A DNA stretch of 64,000 bases from Flavobacteriales bacterium 33_180_T64 (lineage in GTDB: Bacteria; Bacteroidota; Bacteroidia; Flavobacteriales; Flavobacteriaceae). The position numbers were made by a program, and so were the translations under genes. The notes under the pieces were generated by a model, which did not search any database, had not been told where the DNA came from, and saw nothing but the letters and a program-made list of their open reading frames with translations. Below are positions 61,796-64,000 of the stretch, one piece after another. Within the stretch, counting starts at the first letter, position 1. Every line of letters starts with the position of its first letter. The stretch lies in assembly GCA_002162685.1 (NCBI GenBank), contig MAAQ01000019.1, positions 1-64,000 of the forward strand. Direction: 5' to 3'.

Positions 61796-62956
61796 ATGTT
61801 ACAACACCAAAAAGACCTATTCAATATACCAGAAGACATCACTTATCTTAATACTGCTGCGCAATCGCCATCCTTTAAAGCTGTTTATGACGCTGGAATA
61901 AAAGGTTTAAAACAAAAAAAATTACCGCATACCATTGGAATTTCAGATTATTTTGAACCTGTTATAGAGCTTAAAACCTTATTTGCTAAGTTGGTTGATG
62001 TCGATGATTTTAATCGCATAGCAACTATTCCATCGGTATCGTATGGTATGGCTACCATAGCTAATAATATTAAACTTAAAGAACATGATGAAATATTAAT
62101 TATTAGCGAACAATTTCCAAGCAATGTGTATTCTTGGCAAAAATTAGCTAAAAAATATAATGCGAAAATAATCACGGTTAGTGCTCCAGAGTCTAAAAAA
62201 GACCGCACAAAACAATGGAACACTAATATCCTTGAAGCTATTTCCGAAAAAACAGCTGTTATTGCTATGGGACATATTCATTGGTCCAACGGAAGCTTGT
62301 TTAATCTTAAAGCTATCAGTAAAAAAGCTAAACGCTATCAAGCTTTACTTATTATTGATGGAAGTCAATCTATTGGCGCTCTTCCTTTTTCAGTAAAAGA
62401 AATTCAACCAGACGCACTTATTTGTGCTGGCTATAAATGGTTATTCGGACCTTATGGTTGTGCCTATGCATACTACGGAAGTCATTTTGACGATGGAGAA
62501 CCTATAGAAGAGAATTGGTCTAACCGATTAAACAGTGAAGATTTTACAGGTTTAACTAATTATGAAGCTCAATACAAACCGTTAGCAAATCGCTATTCGG
62601 TTGGAGAAAACGGCAGTTTCATCTACGTAAAAATGCAAATTGAAGCGCTAAAACAAATTATAGATTGGACACCTAAAGCTATTCAAGACTATTGTAAAAA
62701 TATAACGTCTAAGGCTGTTAAAGATTTAGAACAGTTGGGCTGTAATATTGAAAATACCGAGTTTAGAACGCATCATCTTTTTGGAATAGAACTTCCTAAT
62801 GGTATAAATATAGAAGCCTTAAAAAAGGATTTATCTAAGCATAATATCTTTGTGTCATTTAGAGGTAATTATATTAGAATATCATGTCACCTTTTTAATA
62901 CGGCTGAAGATTTTAGAACGCTTATAAATTGTATGACTTCTGCTTTAGAAAAATAA
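61796..62956 (+). CDS. Class V aminotransferase-fold PLP enzyme
   Basis: The 386-residue protein has the class V/cysteine-desulfurase-like fold: YLNTAAQSPSFKAV at the N-terminus, MGHIHWSNGSLFNLKAI, LLIIDGSQSIGALPFSVKE, and the PLP-binding lysine in ICAGYKWLFGPYGCAYAYYG. No active-site cysteine loop like that of NifS is seen at the end (IFVSFRGNYIRISCHLFNTAEDF), so it is more like the isopenicillin N epimerase or kynureninase-type branch. Substrate unknown. Two hairpins upstream insulate it from the M42 gene. Confidence 0.92.
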   Translation: MLQHQKDLFNIPEDITYLNTAAQSPSFKAVYDAGIKGLKQKKLPHTIGISDYFEPVIELKTLFAKLVDVDDFNRIATIPSVSYGMATIANNIKLKEHDEILIISEQFPSNVYSWQKLAKKYNAKIITVSAPESKKDRTKQWNTNILEAISEKTAVIAMGHIHWSNGSLFNLKAISKKAKRYQALLIIDGSQSIGALPFSVKEIQPDALICAGYKWLFGPYGCAYAYYGSHFDDGEPIEENWSNRLNSEDFTGLTNYEAQYKPLANRYSVGENGSFIYVKMQIEALKQIIDWTPKAIQDYCKNITSKAVKDLEQLGCNIENTEFRTHHLFGIELPNGINIEALKKDLSKHNIFVSFRGNYIRISCHLFNTAEDFRTLINCMTSALEK

Positions 62957-62962
62957 CTATTT

Positions 62963-63970
62963 CTATCTCGTTTTTTGCTTTCGTAAAAACAAACTTCTAA
63001 TCGTTATTATATTTAAAGGAAATTCTAACATAACATGAGATACACTTAAAAATATTGATAATATAAAGCCTAATCTGTAATCATATAAATAACAACATGA
63101 TATTATAGCCCAAAGCATTAGAATAGTTAATGCTTTTTTAGTTGTTAATTGTTTATGCCAACCGATAATTGTTGTTTTAGAAAACCAATTTAAATAATGA
63201 TAGATATAGGCAAAGGCTATAAATATTTGAATTTTTAAATCTATTTTTTCGTAGAAAAAGAATCTTAAATCATTATAAACACCTAAAAATTTAGATAAAT
63301 TAGCATTTAGTACATGAAAATTATTACCTATATAGTTATCTTTTATTCCTTGAGAAAATTGATAATTAAATATATCTGTATCAAAAAACACTAAAGATAA
63401 AGGCAACAATAAAACGAGGATTATATTTGTAATCCCATATTTAGTTTTTTTCTTCTTTACTCCATATATCATAAAAAAAATAGTGAATAGGTATACATGT
63501 ATAATTGTTGGTAATAATAAACCATTAATTAAAACATAGGCTTCAGATGTATACGTCCATACAGACAGTAATAGAGCTACTAAAAAACTAATAGCAAATG
63601 CTTTGTACGTTTTATAAAATAACGCTAGTATGGCAGAAATTAAAATAAAAAACATTACAAAATTTGTATATCTAACTACTGTACTTGTAAAAAAAGAGAT
63701 GATAAATTCGTCTAAAAACTCAGAAAAAACAGGTAAGCTAAAAACATAAGGTGTTGAATAAATAATAGCAGCTCCTAAAACTAAATATTTCCAATATTTA
63801 TTAATTACAAAATAGTTTTTGTCTACTATCCAATTTGTCTCGGTTAAATAATGTAGTGGCCCTAAAAAAGCATAACCAAAAAGAAATAACTCAAAAGGCA
63901 ACAAGCAAGCAAGAATAAAACTAATAAGTATTAATCCAAAATTGATTTTATCAATATTAACCGCATTCAT
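62963..63970 (-). CDS. Polytopic membrane protein, possibly Brp/Blh-like
   Basis: The 335-residue protein has about 9-10 membrane segments. Histidine-bearing positions recur near helix ends: LFGYAFLGPLHYLTETNW, LPTIIHVYLFTIFF, FAYIYHYLNWFSKTTIIGWHK and LSVSHVMLEFPLN. Such scattered membrane histidines recall the iron site of Brp/Blh beta-carotene dioxygenases, which are sometimes named in flavobacterial annotations, but the match is only by pattern. No carotenoid or opsin genes are nearby. Convergent with the class V gene (6-base gap). Confidence 0.72.
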   Translation of the reverse strand: MNAVNIDKINFGLILISFILACLLPFELFLFGYAFLGPLHYLTETNWIVDKNYFVINKYWKYLVLGAAIIYSTPYVFSLPVFSEFLDEFIISFFTSTVVRYTNFVMFFILISAILALFYKTYKAFAISFLVALLLSVWTYTSEAYVLINGLLLPTIIHVYLFTIFFMIYGVKKKKTKYGITNIILVLLLPLSLVFFDTDIFNYQFSQGIKDNYIGNNFHVLNANLSKFLGVYNDLRFFFYEKIDLKIQIFIAFAYIYHYLNWFSKTTIIGWHKQLTTKKALTILMLWAIISCCYLYDYRLGFILSIFLSVSHVMLEFPLNIITIRSLFLRKQKTR

Positions 63971-64000
63971 TTATTTTAATTTTTATACATCAAGCAATAT

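Overview
The window is a stretch of chromosome from a member of the Bacteroidota, most likely a marine Flavobacteriaceae (Olleya, Winogradskyella, Psychroserpens or Lacinutrix type). The DNA is very A+T-rich. It encodes type IX secretion system (T9SS) parts and cargo: a type B sorting domain, a PorP/SprF protein, PorQ and a type A sorting domain. It also has a TonB-dependent receptor, many lipoproteins, and promoters of the Bacteroidota form TTG-N17-23-TAnnTTTG. Shine-Dalgarno sequences are rare. The genus guess is inference. I saw no phage, insertion sequence, CRISPR array, tRNA or rRNA; almost everything reads as core genome.

Layout. 1-4 kb: the 3' end of a giant repeat-rich T9SS type B cargo gene, followed by its PorP/SprF partner and an OmpA-type periplasmic protein. 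4.3-9 kb: a CAP lipoprotein, pdxH, and a tight pyrR-pyrB-small protein-rnz operon. 9-16.5 kb: rpsA with a structured leader, a LysM protein, cmk-porQ and LysM-lon. 16.7-19.8 kb: an ECF sigma factor, an anti-sigma-like membrane protein and two exported repeat proteins (DUF4097-like and head-GIN). 19.8-28.3 kb: two sister lipoproteins, an MFS transporter, an M48 peptidase, MsrB, a DinB-like protein, lpdA, aroQ and two small outer-membrane barrels. 28.5-33.1 kb: a XerC/D recombinase, a PAS histidine kinase, RNase Y, a 6S RNA candidate, zapA and a coiled-coil partner.

33.4-38.5 kb: an M23 peptidase / TonB receptor / secreted protein operon whose second and third genes use non-ATG starts. 38.5-45.5 kb: cysteine desulfurase, an Asp-rich lipoprotein, an Smr protein, a T9SS type A cargo, small membrane proteins and rocD. 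45.5-50.5 kb: a second ECF sigma factor with a DUF6768-like protein, an SRPBCC protein, and an rlmD-lipoprotein-barrel operon. 50.5-55.7 kb: an rRNA methyltransferase, a SAM methyltransferase, a ZIP transporter, small proteins, hemolysin III and a DUF4294 protein. 55.8-64 kb: an ABC permease fused to an M1-like peptidase with its ATPase, an M42 peptidase, a class V aminotransferase and a polytopic membrane protein.

The most interesting points are: the ABC permease/metallopeptidase fusion that lacks the aminopeptidase GAMEN motif; an unlabelled RNA downstream of zapA with the closing stem expected of 6S RNA; the rpsA leader hairpin that begins at the predicted transcription start; a pyrR operon with no room for an attenuator; and the sigma/anti-sigma/repeat-protein envelope module. 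I did not find a clearly novel defence or mobile system.
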